This document shows, piece after piece, positions 13,632 through 25,563 of a stretch of 64,000 nt of DNA. The position numbers and the translations under genes were made by a program. Source of the stretch: Chamaea fasciata (Eukaryota > Chordata > Aves > Passeriformes > Sylviidae). Position 1 is the stretch's first letter. Each line of letters starts with the position of its first letter. The stretch spans positions 9,082,013 through 9,146,012 of the forward strand of contig JARCOQ010000006.1 of NCBI GenBank assembly GCA_029207755.1, read 5' to 3'. Below the pieces are notes generated by a model. It was not told the origin of the DNA, did no database searches, and saw only the letters and a program-made list of their open reading frames with translations.

Positions 13632-14090
13632 ATCGAATTATAGAATATCCTGAGTTGGAAGGAAGCAACAAGGAACTCTGAGTCCAGCTCCTGCACCATT
13701 CCCCAGAGTCACACCCTGTGCCCCAGAGCATTGTCCAAACACTCCCTGAGCTCTGCCTGGCTGGTGCTGTGACCAGTGCCCTGGGGAGCCTGTTCAGTGC
13801 CCAGGCACCCTCTGGTGGTTAGACATAAACCCAAGTAGCTGATATTTTCCTAAGTGGTTGTTGTCCTAAGTGGATATTACCCCAATACCCAACCAACCCC
13901 TCCCCTGACAGCTGTAGCCCTTTCCTCAAGTCCTGTCACTGTCAGAGAGCAGAGACTGGAGCCGCCCCTGTGCTGCCCCTTGGGAGGATGTTGAAGACCA
14001 CGATGAGGTCTGGCCTCAGCCTCCTCCAGGCTTGGCTGCTCCTCACACATCTTCCCCTGCAGACCCTTCACCACCTGCTGTTCCAATCTG
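13632..14090 (-). mobile_element. CR1 LINE, 3' end, minus orientation
   Basis: Begins on the plus strand with ATTATAGAATATCCTGAGTT and continues GGAAGG...GAGTCCAGCTCCTG. This is the reverse complement of a CR1 3' UTR of the subfamily ending in this variant. Further right come the words CTGTTCAGTGCCCAGGCACC and GAGGTCTGGCCTCAGCC, which match the 3' part of CR1. The section around 13815-13870 (repeated CCTAAGTGG) is a local insertion or duplication not typical of CR1. It is 5' truncated, as nearly all CR1 copies are. Confidence 0.85.
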
Positions 14091-14905
14091 ATGAACTTTT
14101 TCATCTGATTTAGATTCAGTGCTCTTGCAGTGGCACCAGTAGCTAACCTGAATGCAAAGTAAGTGAGAATTACCTATTACTGTTACAGCAGGAACCTGAC
14201 AATGCTTGCCTGCATTTTCTGGACATGACAAATAGGGATTCAGGTTCTCTTTGCATTTCAGAGAGCCCAAAGGATTCTAAAAGCCTTCACACATTTGCCA
14301 TGAAAAAATGTCCTTTAAAAAGAAAGCAAGTAAAGAAAAGTGAGGCACGGCCAGCTGCAGAGGTACCCTCTGTTGTCAAGCGCCCCACAAGCTCTGAAGG
14401 AGGAAGCTGAAGCAGTTTGCTCTGCTTGATGCATTGTGGTAATCAGGCAGCTTATTTTCTGACCTTCAGGGATTTGGCTCCATATTAAAAGCAAAGCAAA
14501 AGCAATATAAATCCATGTGAGGAGACGGTTTCACTGATATGTGTATGTCATGGTTCAGAAATAACAGAAGGCATGCAGGCCCAGAAGGAAGAATGTACAA
14601 AAAATGGCAATGTCCATACCCATATATATAGATTTATCTAGGTATATCCCAAAACTCATCCAACTGCCCAAAAAGATCTGTTCCACATAAAAGCAACAGA
14701 TGAATGACAGTCTTTCCTTAAAATGGTAATCAAATTGTACAAAATGCAAAGCAGAGTTAAATCTCATTATTAAACCCTTAGATTAAAAGCAGCATCTGGG
14801 AGGATATTCAAGGAGACCTCTGTGTGTGTGTCTTATGTTGTACCCTGGTCTCTGCGCATCTGCTGTTTGTCACTGCTTATGTAGGCTCTTTTTTTTTTTT
14901 TTCTT

Positions 14906-14938
<33 letters not shown>

Positions 14939-16929
14939 CCTGGTACACCCATCCACAGTTTCTCCTTTGGATTTGTACCATATCTGTTTAATCATGACTG
15001 GAAATTAGTAATTTCAGTTACAATGATTGCAATCATCCTGCTCTGTGTGCCATTACAAGGACCAGATTTCATAAATTCTTATTTATTGGCTGAAAATACA
15101 AGGCCTTTGTTGCATTCACATTGAACAAATGCATTGCTTTGAGCATAAAAAAGGGGGGAGGGAAGTATTTTCCCACAGAAAATTGTTTTAACTTTAATCC
15201 GTATATTAATATTTCCTCCATCTTTGCCTTGCAAACTGTATCTAATTATTTTTTTCTCTTTTTTCTCTTGCAATTATTTTTTAGACTGTCAGGGAAAACT
15301 TGAATTTCCTTTGTTCAGCTTTGTTGGATTATGCTAAGCAAAATCATTAAATCCTCAAAGTGAATAACATATGCCAGTGGCATCTTGCATACATTATTTG
15401 CACAACTGGGCAGTTTGCATCAGTCTCCTTCCAATGTGCACCTGAGCCTGCTTTGGAGGGATTGAAGAAAAATTGAAATTCCTCGGGAATGTTTGGTGTG
15501 CCATAGATCAGTTAGAGGTCATCATGTTATTTAGTGTTTTATGGTGAATAAATCAGATGCTCACTTCCAAATCCCCCTTTATATGAGCTATAATACACCG
15601 AGTTCTTTATGGAAAGGGAATTTTTATGAACTGCAACTGAACCACATTATCCTGTAAAGTAGCGGGGCAGCGACACATATAATGAATAGGACATCACTCA
15701 TTTTTTTGTATTCTCTGCATCACAATGAGAGCACAAAAATCCTGAATCAAGTAGATGCTTCTCCCTGTGTACAAACACAAGGCTTGAGGCAGTAAGGTGG
15801 GGGTTTTCACACCTATTTTAAACAACTACATTAAGATGATTGTTCAGATTCTCCACAAAGGGGGAGTCTCCACAGCCTTCTAAATCAAACCCAGTCCAGC
15901 AATAAAGCAAAATACCCCCCAAAAATGTACACTGCACTAAGAGGCCTGTAAAACAGCTATTTGTTGGCCCTCAGAGGAGTTTTCTGTGGATGAGTATTGA
16001 GATGGTGAGGTCTTAGTCTTCAGAGCCTATGGACAAGATCCTTCGAATCTGACCCTTGATTTACAACTGAAGCTTTTCTGTTACATCATGCACTTAATAC
16101 TGCTTTTGATTGGTACAACTGTTAAATTCTTCTGTGAGGATAATACATTCCAAAACAGTTACAAGTGAGTCATGAAAGTGGAGAAATCACATTGTACAGC
16201 TTGATTCATCACAGGCTTCAGCTACTACAGGCATTCATCCACAACCATTAGCTAAATGCAGAGCAGCATGTGGATTATGGAAAGTTTCTGTGAAATTATT
16301 AACTTGTTTCTTAGAACTTGTGTCATTATTTTCTGGATGAAAAAGGTTTAAGATAGGTGAGAAGAATTCTCCTAATTTTCATAATAATTATAACTTTATA
16401 GTGTTTATTTATTTTCCTTTTCCTTTATGGTAAGACAAAACATTATAAATGGAGAGATATAATTCTTATGAGAAATATTCTGTGGGGCCAGGGATTCTCA
16501 GCTGATTGAGATTTAAAACTTTTTTGACTGATTCTTAAATAAATTGTGGAATGTGGTGTAAGAAGGCTATAAATTATTTGATTAATTTTCCTATTCCCAT
16601 TCCAGCCTCTTATCCTTGAAAAGAATGAACATACAATTACCTTCATGAGCAATATAACAGCTGATTGTAGCTTCAAATATGCATTTTGTTGCCATTTCTT
16701 TTCCCTCAATGTGCAGCTGTGAAGTGGCAGGAAGTTCATGGTGTAAATGGGTCTGATGAAAAAATTCAATTTTCCAGCTTGGTCAGAAAAAATTCCAACC
16801 TTGCTCCCTCCATAGTCAAAGAATTAAGAACTATGAGATTATTTTTTTCATAGTTTAGTGTAAAAGCAGTTCAGGCTCCCGACTAAGGGGAAGATTTAAT
16901 TATCTTAGAATTCAGGTGTCTGAAATTTA
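14091..16929. other. AT-rich unique noncoding DNA
   Basis: No gene recognised. Contains the poly(T) tract described separately. The stretch 15330-15700 keeps several CpG dinucleotides (CTCGGGAA, CACCGAG, AGCGGGGCAGCGAC) in CpG-poor surroundings, which could mean a conserved noncoding element but proves nothing on its own. Confidence 0.5.
14888..14937. repeat. Poly(T) tract with single C interruptions
   Basis: About 50 bases of T broken by two isolated C residues. This could be a retroposed poly(A) tail in minus orientation or a simple homopolymer expansion. No target duplication or source sequence is recognisable beside it. Confidence 0.9.
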
Positions 16930-16935
16930 AATGTC

Positions 16936-17569
16936 TGCCCTGGTTTGAGACAAATTTGGAAGGGAACTTCCAAAGGGATGTTTCTTAAAAGGCAAAATTC
17001 AGCAGCCTTCATCTCCAGCCTGTTTGGGAGAGAAACCTCCTTCGAGAAAAATGGAAAAAACTGTTTATTTAACAAGCAAAACATTGACAAATACGAGAAA
17101 GTTAGTAATATTGAATAGTGGAACCTCTCATTGTTCTGAAGATTTGGTAAATTCAGAGAGAGTCCTTTCCGTGGGTGTGTGCTCAGATTGCTCTCAGCCT
17201 TTCCAGGGCTGGTGTTCTGGCCCATAGTCCTGGTCTTCCCAGACAAAACAAAAGCTGAACAGTTAAAAAAAACAAACAAAAAAAACCCCAAAAAAAACCA
17301 AAAAAAAACAAACAACCTTCTGGCTTCAGCTAACAAGAGAAAAAACAGTGAAAAAAGCAAGAGAAAACTCCTGGTCTGTATGCAGAGAGGAGAACTCCGA
17401 GAGCACTGCTTATCTCTATGTTTCTGAATAAAGCTGTGAAAAAAATTCCACTGCTTTTCCTTCTTCATCCCCTTCACTCTCACACCTAGTCTTAAAGGTG
17501 CAAAATTTGTTTCTGGGCTAAACAGACTAATGGGTATACAATTCAGCATCATAAAGTCACCCCAGGACA
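16936..17569 (+). mobile_element. Solo LTR of an endogenous retrovirus (634 bp)
   Basis: The element starts TGCCCTGG (16936) and ends CCAGGACA (17569). These ends are an imperfect inverted repeat with the canonical TG...CA termini. It is flanked by AATGTC (16930-16935) and GGTGTC (17570-17575), a plausible degenerate 6-bp target-site duplication with four of six bases identical and both differences transitions. A poly(A) signal AATAAA lies at 17427-17432, giving plus orientation with about 137 bp after it. There is an A-rich stretch at 17263-17314. No second LTR or internal region is present, so it is a solo LTR left by recombination. A 6-bp duplication is typical of beta-like (ERVK-class) elements; the class is inferred. 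The long minus-strand ORF at 16905-17648 is antisense to it and meaningless. Confidence 0.7.
17427..17432 (+). terminator. LTR polyadenylation signal AATAAA
   Basis: A canonical hexamer inside the solo LTR, in a position that fits an R/U5 boundary downstream. It sets the orientation of the element. Confidence 0.55.
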
Positions 17570-17853
17570 GGTGTCTCAGGTAAAGTGACAGTGTGGCTAT
17601 CCTGTCAAGGGACGGGAAACAGATAAACAACTGCAGGAGGCAAAGCATCCTGCCAGGGCTGGGGGATATCCCAGGCTGGGCCCATTGCTCACTTCACTCA
17701 CTCAGGATGGCAGGTCACCTGTGGGAATTCCAAGCACAGAAAATTCTCAAAATCTTCTGCATGCAGGCCCAAACACAAAAAAGAATACAGGGTTCAACCT
17801 GAGACCTTGGAAAAGGCTTCCATATTTAGAGACTCTAAGCAAAAATGTAGATT

Positions 17854-18145
17854 TGTAGTTTAGACAGAAACATATTAAGCTAGGTAGTAAAAAGTTTTAA
17901 AGTTTTAAAGTGTGAATATGGAAGTAGTTACAGAAATCATAAAAAAGTTTTAAGGTGTACCAAATAGTTTGTGTGTCAATATATGATTAGATAAGAAAGC
18001 CCACATTGCAGCAGGATGTGTGATATTGTTTAATTGGCTATTACTGCGAAATTAAAAACAATATGTGTGGCAGTAAATTATTGGCTAATAAACCTTTGAA
18101 AAACCCTGTAACCTGTGGTCTTGTAATCACTGACCACAGACAAGT
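17854..18145 (+). mobile_element. Probable second LTR fragment
   Basis: An AT-rich block starting TGTAGTTTAGACAGAAACAT, with TTAAGCTAGGTAGTAAAAAG, AATTGGCTATTA and TATTGGCTAATAAACC. The style and order resemble LTRs of passerine beta-like endogenous retroviruses as I remember them. AATAAA at 18087-18092 would be the poly(A) signal in plus orientation. I could not place a matching CA end or a target duplication, so the right boundary is approximate. It is unrelated in sequence to the LTRs on either side. Confidence 0.4.
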
Positions 18146-19631
18146 GACCTCCAACTTATGCTGTGAAGACATTCTCACCCTTCATGAGAATGAAGCAAGA
18201 AATCATGCTTTAAATGTCTCTCAATGGTCTCATCTCTTTTACATAAACCCCACAGGCCACCCAGTAAGACTTTGTATGAACTGGGCTTCCGAGAATGTTA
18301 TGTGATATAAGAAAACTGTAAATCTTTTGCTTTCAAGCATTTAGCAGGTAATACTGAAGGAAGCACATTTGGGGAAAAAAATGTGGCTGCAGTAAGATCT
18401 ATCACTTAGTTTTTCAGCTTTACTACTATGTCAATGCTGGGGGTTAAAGCAAACAAGAAAAAGATGTTTTATAGATCAAATATTACCTTCACTAGAAGCA
18501 CTGTGAAAAACAGATAAGAAGTAAATGGTCTGTTTTGGTCTTCTTTTATTGCCCAAAATTAAAATAAAGTGATAATATTATTTTGGCTTCAAATAGGTTT
18601 ATATGTCATTGGTGAAAAGAAAGCCTTGCACAAAACCTTTAAAAAGAAGGTTTTAGATTTGAAGGGTCTTATTTTTACATTGGTTTGTTTTTCTGCTTTT
18701 AAAAATCAATTTATTAATAATATCTGTTCTTCCTTTCCATCTTATGGAAGATAGCAGAAAATTATCACATTTTGTCAGACTGTTAGAGAAAGTAGAAGCA
18801 TGAGTGTTAAAAAATTATTTCAGAGACACAGTGAATACAATAGAAATTCATTGTTTTGTTTTCTTAAAAAATGTTTTAGTGATTTGTGTTACTATTAGTG
18901 CTGCACCTGTTTTGCTTGTAGCTGTTTCTGAGCTGATATTTTTGAACTAATTTCTGCTTGTTCCCAAATCAATCCAAAACATGAGCATAAAGAATCTCAA
19001 TCAATGAATATAAATATTATAAAATCAAATTAATCAAAAAAGAAAACAGTAATAAATTCAAATTCATAGCAAATATATTTTGTTCTGAACTGGTTACTAG
19101 TATTTCTCATTAGTGGATATTCCTTGGGTTTTTATTTAATATCATTGGTGCTATGGCTCAGCAACAGAGGCCTCATTTACAGGTCTCGGTGTCTTTTAAT
19201 CCCTTCAGTCCAGTTATAGTTAAAAGACTCTTGGATATAAGTATAGAGAGAGCTTCCTGCATTAGAAACACCTGCACAAAACTGGTGGGAAGCATTGCTA
19301 TTCTGAAAGTATTCATGGCTTTTCCAAGAAACTTGGTGAGAAAAATTACAAGGAAGAAACTAAAGAGCAGCTTGGCCTTGCAACACAGAATATCTTTGAA
19401 CCTGATTTGTCAATAGCATAAAAAACTTCTAAAAAGTACAAATATTACTGCAGATAGAAGGCATCAGCTGTCTCTGGAAGATATGGGAAAGTCCTTGAAA
19501 AAGCTAAAAACAAATGGGGTTTTGCCTAAATAGAGGCTTATAAACTTTTGGGCTAAACAGCGGGGGAAGAAAGGACTGAAAAATGTAACAGCTCACCTGT
19601 GAAAGGTGTGGAGCTAATTTGACATAACAAA
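18146..19631. other. AT-rich unique noncoding DNA between two LTRs
   Basis: No gag, pol or env similarity is visible in any frame, so the flanking LTRs are not the two ends of one provirus. Only chance ORFs are present (longest 87 codons at 19153-19416, unrecognised). Confidence 0.55.
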
Positions 19632-19897
19632 TGATGCCTTAAGTTTTAGCTTTCATGTTTTTCAGATTCTGTGCTGCCTAGGCGTGCAGTTCTGAGCCTC
19701 ATATTAAGTGCCAGTCAGCTCTCTTCACTGAATAGGTAGACAAAACAAATCCTTTTCCTGCTGGAGACCAAAGAAAACTTTCAGGCCCAAAAGCATCAAC
19801 AACGGTGGACTGAAGAGAGAAAACAGGAAAGATGAGACCTTACAATCTGAAGGTGTAATTTGACAATTAAACCCCAATATGAAAATGGATCAAAACT

Positions 19898-19904
19898 TAT
19901 AAAA
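19898..19904 (+). promoter_or_regulatory. LTR TATA box
   Basis: TATAAAA sits 117 bp upstream of the element's AATAAA. It is the core-promoter TATA box of the LTR, and transcription would be expected to begin about 25-30 bp downstream. Present-day activity is unknown. Confidence 0.65.
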
Positions 19905-20014
19905 GTGTGAGACCTCATGACTGGGGATCCATTTTGTGAGCATTTTGGGTCTACCTTTGGTGTAGCCCTGGCCAGGCTCTTGTACTGCCCAAGATGTACC
20001 CTTAAAGGCCTTTT

Positions 20015-20020
20015 AATAAA
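20015..20020 (+). terminator. LTR polyadenylation signal AATAAA
   Basis: A canonical hexamer (inside TTTTAATAAATACC) placed 62 bp before the end of the LTR, as expected for the R/U5 part. Confidence 0.65.
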
Positions 20021-20082
20021 TACCTACTTTATTCTCTAGCTGCGTCTGGTCTCTTTTTCAGGGCAGCCTTCCTAAAGCATCA

Positions 20083-23000
20083 CCTGCAGGCTTTGATAAT
20101 GAAGTCACATCTCAGATGACACAGTCTGTGACACTATTTGTGCTCTGGAACAGTGTGGGAATCTCTAATAGTCACTGCACCCAAGATTCCCCTGCCCTCT
20201 TCCGTTGAGGACCAGGAGTTAAATGGACAGAATGGTTTCCTTCCACTAAATGAGCCCACCTTGTGAATGTCACTGGCCCTTAGCTGGCTGCAAAGTACAC
20301 ACCAATGCCCTCTGACAGTGATTTTTGGTTTATTTTCTTGGTCACCTCTAGCTGTGGCACGAGAATTCACCGTTCAACAAGGTCACTTCTCCAGCAGCTT
20401 TCAGTGCTTTAACCCCCAAAATAGCTTTAAACCCTGCTTGAGCAGACTGAATTTTTCTCTCCTGGAGTAGATTTGCTAGAGAATTACACAGAGTTGACAG
20501 AAAGTATGGTAAACAAGAAAAGAGTGGTAATTTTTCCCAGTAAAACAAGAAATAGAGCATTTTTAGGATCTGACTGTAATGGGGTTTGCACTGTTGTGAG
20601 AGTGCCTGCCAAAATCTTTCAGAAGCAAATCAGGTCTCCATCAAACTCCTTGATCTGAGCTGGTGATCATTGCTGATGAAAACCAGGAAACAGTTTTCAG
20701 GGAGGAACCTAAAAGTATCAAAGTCATTTAGTAAATTATTTTATAGTCAGAATATGAGCTACTTGTGAAGAAAATTAACTTCATCCCAGCGAAAATCAGC
20801 ACACCCCATTTGACAAACTATTCCTCCTTAACCATGCATCAATATAGTAACCATGTAACCATAATCCAGGCCCTTGGATTAATATTCTGTGTTTGGTTTA
20901 AGATATTGGTTGTGGTTCAGAGGATTGTCCTGCTTTAACAAACCTCCTCTATCTTTATGCAACCTTGAAAATTTCAGTCTTCCAGCCCATCTGAGAGGAA
21001 AAGAGCTGTGCATTGAAAACAGCATTGGCAGATTGATAGAGGCACATACAGAGAGTATTTCATGAGTAGCCTCAGGGAGCACAACTTGGTGTAACTTCTG
21101 TTTTATTGTGGCCTGGAAGGAGTGCAAATTGCAGCAACCCTGATGTTACCCACTGCATCTAGATGTAGTTCCAGCCCTTTAATACAGTGCTGCCTGTTCC
21201 ATGCAGAGTTGTGAGCGCTAGTTGTGTGACACGACATCCAAAGGCAGGACTGAGCACACATCTGTGCTGTTCTGCCAGGTTGCTCTCCTGCATTCCCAGG
21301 TAAGCTGCTCCCCACCTCAGCAGCTGGAATGTGGGAACATATCTGACTCAAGAGTGTCTGAAAGGGAGCTGCAACAAATCTTAGGACACTGCGTTTTGTA
21401 TAAATTAGAGTCCTGAGATACGATTTCATGGGTAGTTTTGTCTTTCTGCCAGTGCTGTCACCAGGAGAAGGGGATGTCTCCCATTCCCTTGATATTCCCT
21501 AGTTCTGCTTTTTAGACATGACTCGCTGCTGACCTCCCAACACTATCTCCTGTCTTGCTCCATCTTCAGTGGTTGCTGGATCATTCCATGAAGTCACTAT
21601 CATGAGAGAAAACAATCCACCTTTTTATCCTGGATTTGGTTTCTGCTAAATTAGTGACTTAAAGCAGCTTGTGAAGGGTTCAATGTGTACCAACACCCAC
21701 CAGGAGGTGAGTGGGGAAAGGGATGGGTGAGAAGGAACTTCCAGTTGTAATTGGAGTGGTAGAGTGGAGTTACTACAATGGCTCACCACATTTTATTGAA
21801 ATCAGCTCCTGATGCCATCCACTTCTTGCAGTAGATGTTACTCAAATTATAAGTTGTAGGTTATTGCATGCTTTTTTGGGGGAAGGACAGACACTCTCCA
21901 GCTTCTGGCTGTGTAGGGCAGCAAGTGCTGATAACTGCAGGCAACAAAATGTGAGCAGGAGGCAAAACCCACAGAACTGATGGCCACGGAGGACTGAAAT
22001 AACTCAGTGCTGACTGAGTAGGTTAAATTTGTCAGTTTAATTACAACAGCATGTTTTAGTTCAGTTTACAAAACATTACTGAAGTCCAGGATGGTTTAGT
22101 AGAGGCTGACCACCACATAACACTCACACTGTTATTTGGGAGTGAACTGCTTGTCAGAACCTGGGTTGGTCACCTCTACACTGCAGGCTTTCTCTGAACA
22201 TATTAAAGACATTTCCTTTAAAATGTTAGGCCCCAATGCCAGACTTTGAATTTAAACTGCATTTCATCTTAGAACCTTTCATCAAGGTTCTCAGTTCTGC
22301 CTTTAAACCATTACTTAACTTTCAGATTCTTTACAACTCATAACCTGATAAGGAATCTGGAGCTCAATTTTTGAGATAGGTAATTTGTTCTGTTGCTCTT
22401 AAAATATTGCTGTTTTTGTTATGGTTTGGTTTGGGGGTTTTTTTAAGGTAAGATAAGCTGAAGAAACAATGCTTAAATTCAGTAACTCAAGCTAGTAAGC
22501 ATTTCATATTTTGTCTTTCAAACATCTACCAGCAGAGAATTTCTCTGTGTTGTATATTATATTTTTAGCTGTCAATATCAGACTGTGTCAGTGCCAGGCA
22601 AACTGTGACACTACTAGACTTTTAAGTGTGATCTGTAATCCAGCCTAAGAAATTCTAAGCTGAGACTTCACACTGCATTATCGCTGTATCCATACATTTA
22701 TCATTTGGAAAAAAACTCCAGCCTGTCATATTTTATTTTGGCAAACTGAAGTGCTAGTTTGCAACAATTCTGGAACAAATCCATTCAGTGCATTATTCCC
22801 TGTGAGGCACAAAAAGTTTGCTTGAACATTTCCAAAGTTCTGGGTTCACCTCTTTTATTATTTAAGAAACATTCTTAAGCTAATGATGCTTGGAGAATCT
22901 TTTAAGCAGGCTGCTCCTGCAGCTTGATGGACACAGCCACTTGGTTCCTACTTTGCCAGGCCTTGAGGGGTCTGGCAGCAGAACAATTAATGAACAAGGG

Positions 23001-25261
23001 GGGAGTGCTTTCAATAGGGAAATTAGGATGTGTCTTCCACTCTTCTCTAAACATCTGGGGCTGCTTTTATCCCTATCTTTATCTATTCACACGAGCAAAG
23101 CCAAGCCAGATAAAGCATTTAAGAGAATCTTGGTTACTTTGCTTTCTAAACTTCCAGATAACTATTTCAAAACAGGAAGATGAAATAAAAATACTGCTTT
23201 TTGGAACATTGAAAAAATGACACCTCTTCCTTTTTTTGATGCTATTCTTGATGAGGCACCACATTTCATTGGCTTCTTTGACTGCCTGGTTTTAAAAAAA
23301 TCAGTTCAATGTTTTGCATTGTGTATACATGGTTTATGTTGTTTTTCTATAGATGCATTATTCATAACTACATAAAGCACTCAGGCCACTTTTTTTTTTT
23401 TTTCATTATTCACTCAGTTTTATGAGGTCTTTTTGTTGCTCCTAACCTTCATTCTGACTTTTGGTTACCAGAACAAGATTACAAACATCTGGATGTAAAT
23501 ATTTATTTTTCTGTTCATTGCTTTTAAGTAGAGTTTGTTTGGCTGAACAAAATCAGCTTCAGCACTGTTTCCTGGGGGACACCTTGTGTGCCTTTTGGCT
23601 TTTCCCTGTTCCTAGCTTAAATATTTTTCTATGACTTTCAATGGGTACATTTGGATAGAACAAGTACAAGTATCTTTCCAGTACAAGTTCTTCAAATCCC
23701 AGAAATTTCCCCATTTCATAGTAAATTTAAGTCTCTCTTCACTAGACCACCATCTCATCACTGCTTTGAGACTCTGGATCTCTGTCTGCCTTTGAAGTTT
23801 TGTGTTTGACAACATTCTGGAGAGTAAGAGCGTGGAGGTTGTAGCTTATCCTGAGGTCTGATTCCACCTTTCCCATCCAACACGAGGTAGTTTACTCTGC
23901 AGCCTCTCAAATGCCACAAATAGAGGTGTCCTTGCACCTAAAAATTGAATCTTCCATTCTTACTGCCTGCTGCTTCCTATCCATGAAAGTCCAGAGGGTT
24001 CTCTGACATCAGCCCGTATCTTCTCAGATACTGCACCCCTGCTTTCAGCTGAGCGCCTTCATTCCCTGAGCCTTCATGGGCCGTGTGTTTTCAGGTTTCA
24101 CCTGAAAGGTCACAGCTGTAGGACAATCTTACAACAGGACTCCTTTTCCTTCAGTTTTGCAGTTGATGTTTCAGGTATTTGTTTGCTGTGATGTGCTGCT
24201 AATACTTTATAAAATATCTTAGAAGATCAGCTCATCTTTCTCTGGCAGATTGCAGATTCCAGACTTTTGTCTGTCGCTATTTTAGGAAGTGTACAGCTTG
24301 TTTTGGGAGCTACCCCAAAATAGCGTTTGCTCATATGCATATGTTTACCTGTCTGCCTAGTGTTTTCCATCGCCTTGCAGGCTATGTTGTTCAGTAGCTT
24401 TGGTACTTAAAATAATGCAGGGAAAGCTGATGTCTGCTGGGATAAACTAATTCTTCACATAATTGCCTTCATAGATATAAGGTTAAAAAATTTCAGTGCT
24501 AAGCAACAGGAATTACAATTAGCTCTGCCAGTCGAGGGTTTGTTGCATGAACTTCTCTAATATCCACTGTATTAGTAGTTTTTGTGTTATTTCCCTGACT
24601 AGATCTAATGACTGATAATTTGGCCTTGCAGATTTAAGAATTGAGAAAATGAAACCTACATGACGAAACAGACTTTCTTTTCAGTGTATCACTATAAACT
24701 CTGTTGCTGATGCATAGGTTTAGTATTACCTGTGAATTTGGCATGTGAGGTATACAGAAAGTACAGAGATGATCACTTAGTGTGCAATTTGAATATGAAG
24801 TTCAGATTCTGATAGTCTGATCCAATGTCTCATTTGCATGATGTACTCTTAACCCCTTCTAGTGAAAAATAGGCTTGTGCAGGATGTAATTAACCTTCCT
24901 GTTCATATCCAGACTGGGTTTGCATTACATAAATAAAGATACATACACCCTTAAGTACCATCTGGATCAGCTGCTTCTTTGATCATACTGAGTATATGTG
25001 ATATGTAGTTGATTCATGTTCATTAATGTACATTCATGTGTGTTTACATCCACAATTTTCATTTGGATTCTAGGTTTTTATTGCAAATGGTACAGTGGAA
25101 TCAAATCCACCACAGAATCTTGTCCTACAGTTGAAAATTGAAGGATATGTTGTAATGTAAAAGAAAAGTAATTTCCATAGTCAACAGGTTGGGATATGAA
25201 AGAATTTGTGTTCCTCTTCCAGAAATAGAGTAAGAGTAAATAACTTTGTTGTTCTAGCTTC
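20083..25261. other. AT-rich unique noncoding DNA
   Basis: No gene recognised. The part from about 23220 to 24600 has a faint LINE-like flavour (for example CAGCACTGTTTCCTGGGGGACACC near 23560, like the CR1 polymerase region on the minus strand), but the match is too short to call. A poly(T) of about 15 lies near 23389-23403. Confidence 0.5.
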
Positions 25262-25563
25262 TATTGCAAACAAAGTCAGCAGATCCAGAGAATCCCTTGA
25301 TTCCATCTCCTTTAACTCCAGCGGGAGCATACACAAGTAATTCATGTGTAGATATTTACATGAAAATCTCATTTCAGGTGGTTTAGTCTTTAAAGGATTT
25401 CACATACCATACCGAAATTTTAATTCCTCATTCCAAATTCACAGGAAACATCCATCCCTGTTAACTGGCTAATCAACGCTTCTACCTATCAGGGTATTTT
25501 GCTAAAGTTCTGGAACACAGTTTATGAATTAATTGAATTACACATCCATTCATTTGTAAAGGA
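25262..25563 (+). repeat. Diverged direct repeat, copy A
   Basis: About 300 bp that is clearly related to 27797-28134 in the same orientation. Shared blocks in the same order include CTCCAG(C/T)GGGAGCATA, AATTCCAAATT-type sequence followed by CACAGGAAACAT, TATCCCTGTTAAC, GGCTAATCAAC, CAGGGTATTTTGCTAA, GTTCTGGAACACA and CACATCCAT...TTTGTAAAGG. It lacks a segment of roughly 25-30 bp present in copy B near 27905-27935. It carries no ORF of note. It could be an old tandem duplication or two copies of an undescribed dispersed repeat. Confidence 0.85.

Larger units (their letters stand above)
19632..20082 (+). mobile_element. Solo LTR of an endogenous retrovirus (451 bp)
   Basis: Starts TGATGCCTTAAG and ends CCTAAAGCATCA. 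These form an inverted repeat, TGATGC/GCATCA exact and 10 of 12 bases overall. A TATA box (TATAAAA) at 19898-19904 is followed by AATAAA at 20015-20020, then about 60 bp to the CA end, which is the expected U3-R-U5 order on the plus strand. Words such as GACTGGGGATCCATTTTGTG and TGTACTGCCCAAGATGTACC match an LTR family I recall from songbird genomes. No internal region is attached and no clear target duplication is seen: the 5' flank ends AACAAA and the 3' flank begins CCTGCA. Those flanks may have diverged, or one end may have been shuffled. Confidence 0.82.

Noticed and set aside
16030..16050. TTCGAATC resembling a tRNA T-loop
   Set aside because: No matching acceptor, D or anticodon stems could be arranged around it.
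16905..17648. 247-codon minus-strand ORF
   Set aside because: It lies antisense across a solo LTR. Its Phe/Leu-rich middle is the complement of the A-rich tract inside the LTR, and no protein family is recognisable.
17569..19632. Provirus bounded by the LTRs at 16.9 and 19.6 kb
   Set aside because: The LTRs are unrelated in sequence, and no gag, pol or env similarity lies between them.
23220..24600. Old LINE remnant
   Set aside because: Only isolated CR1-like words such as CCTGGGGGACACC are present; there is not enough ordered similarity to call.
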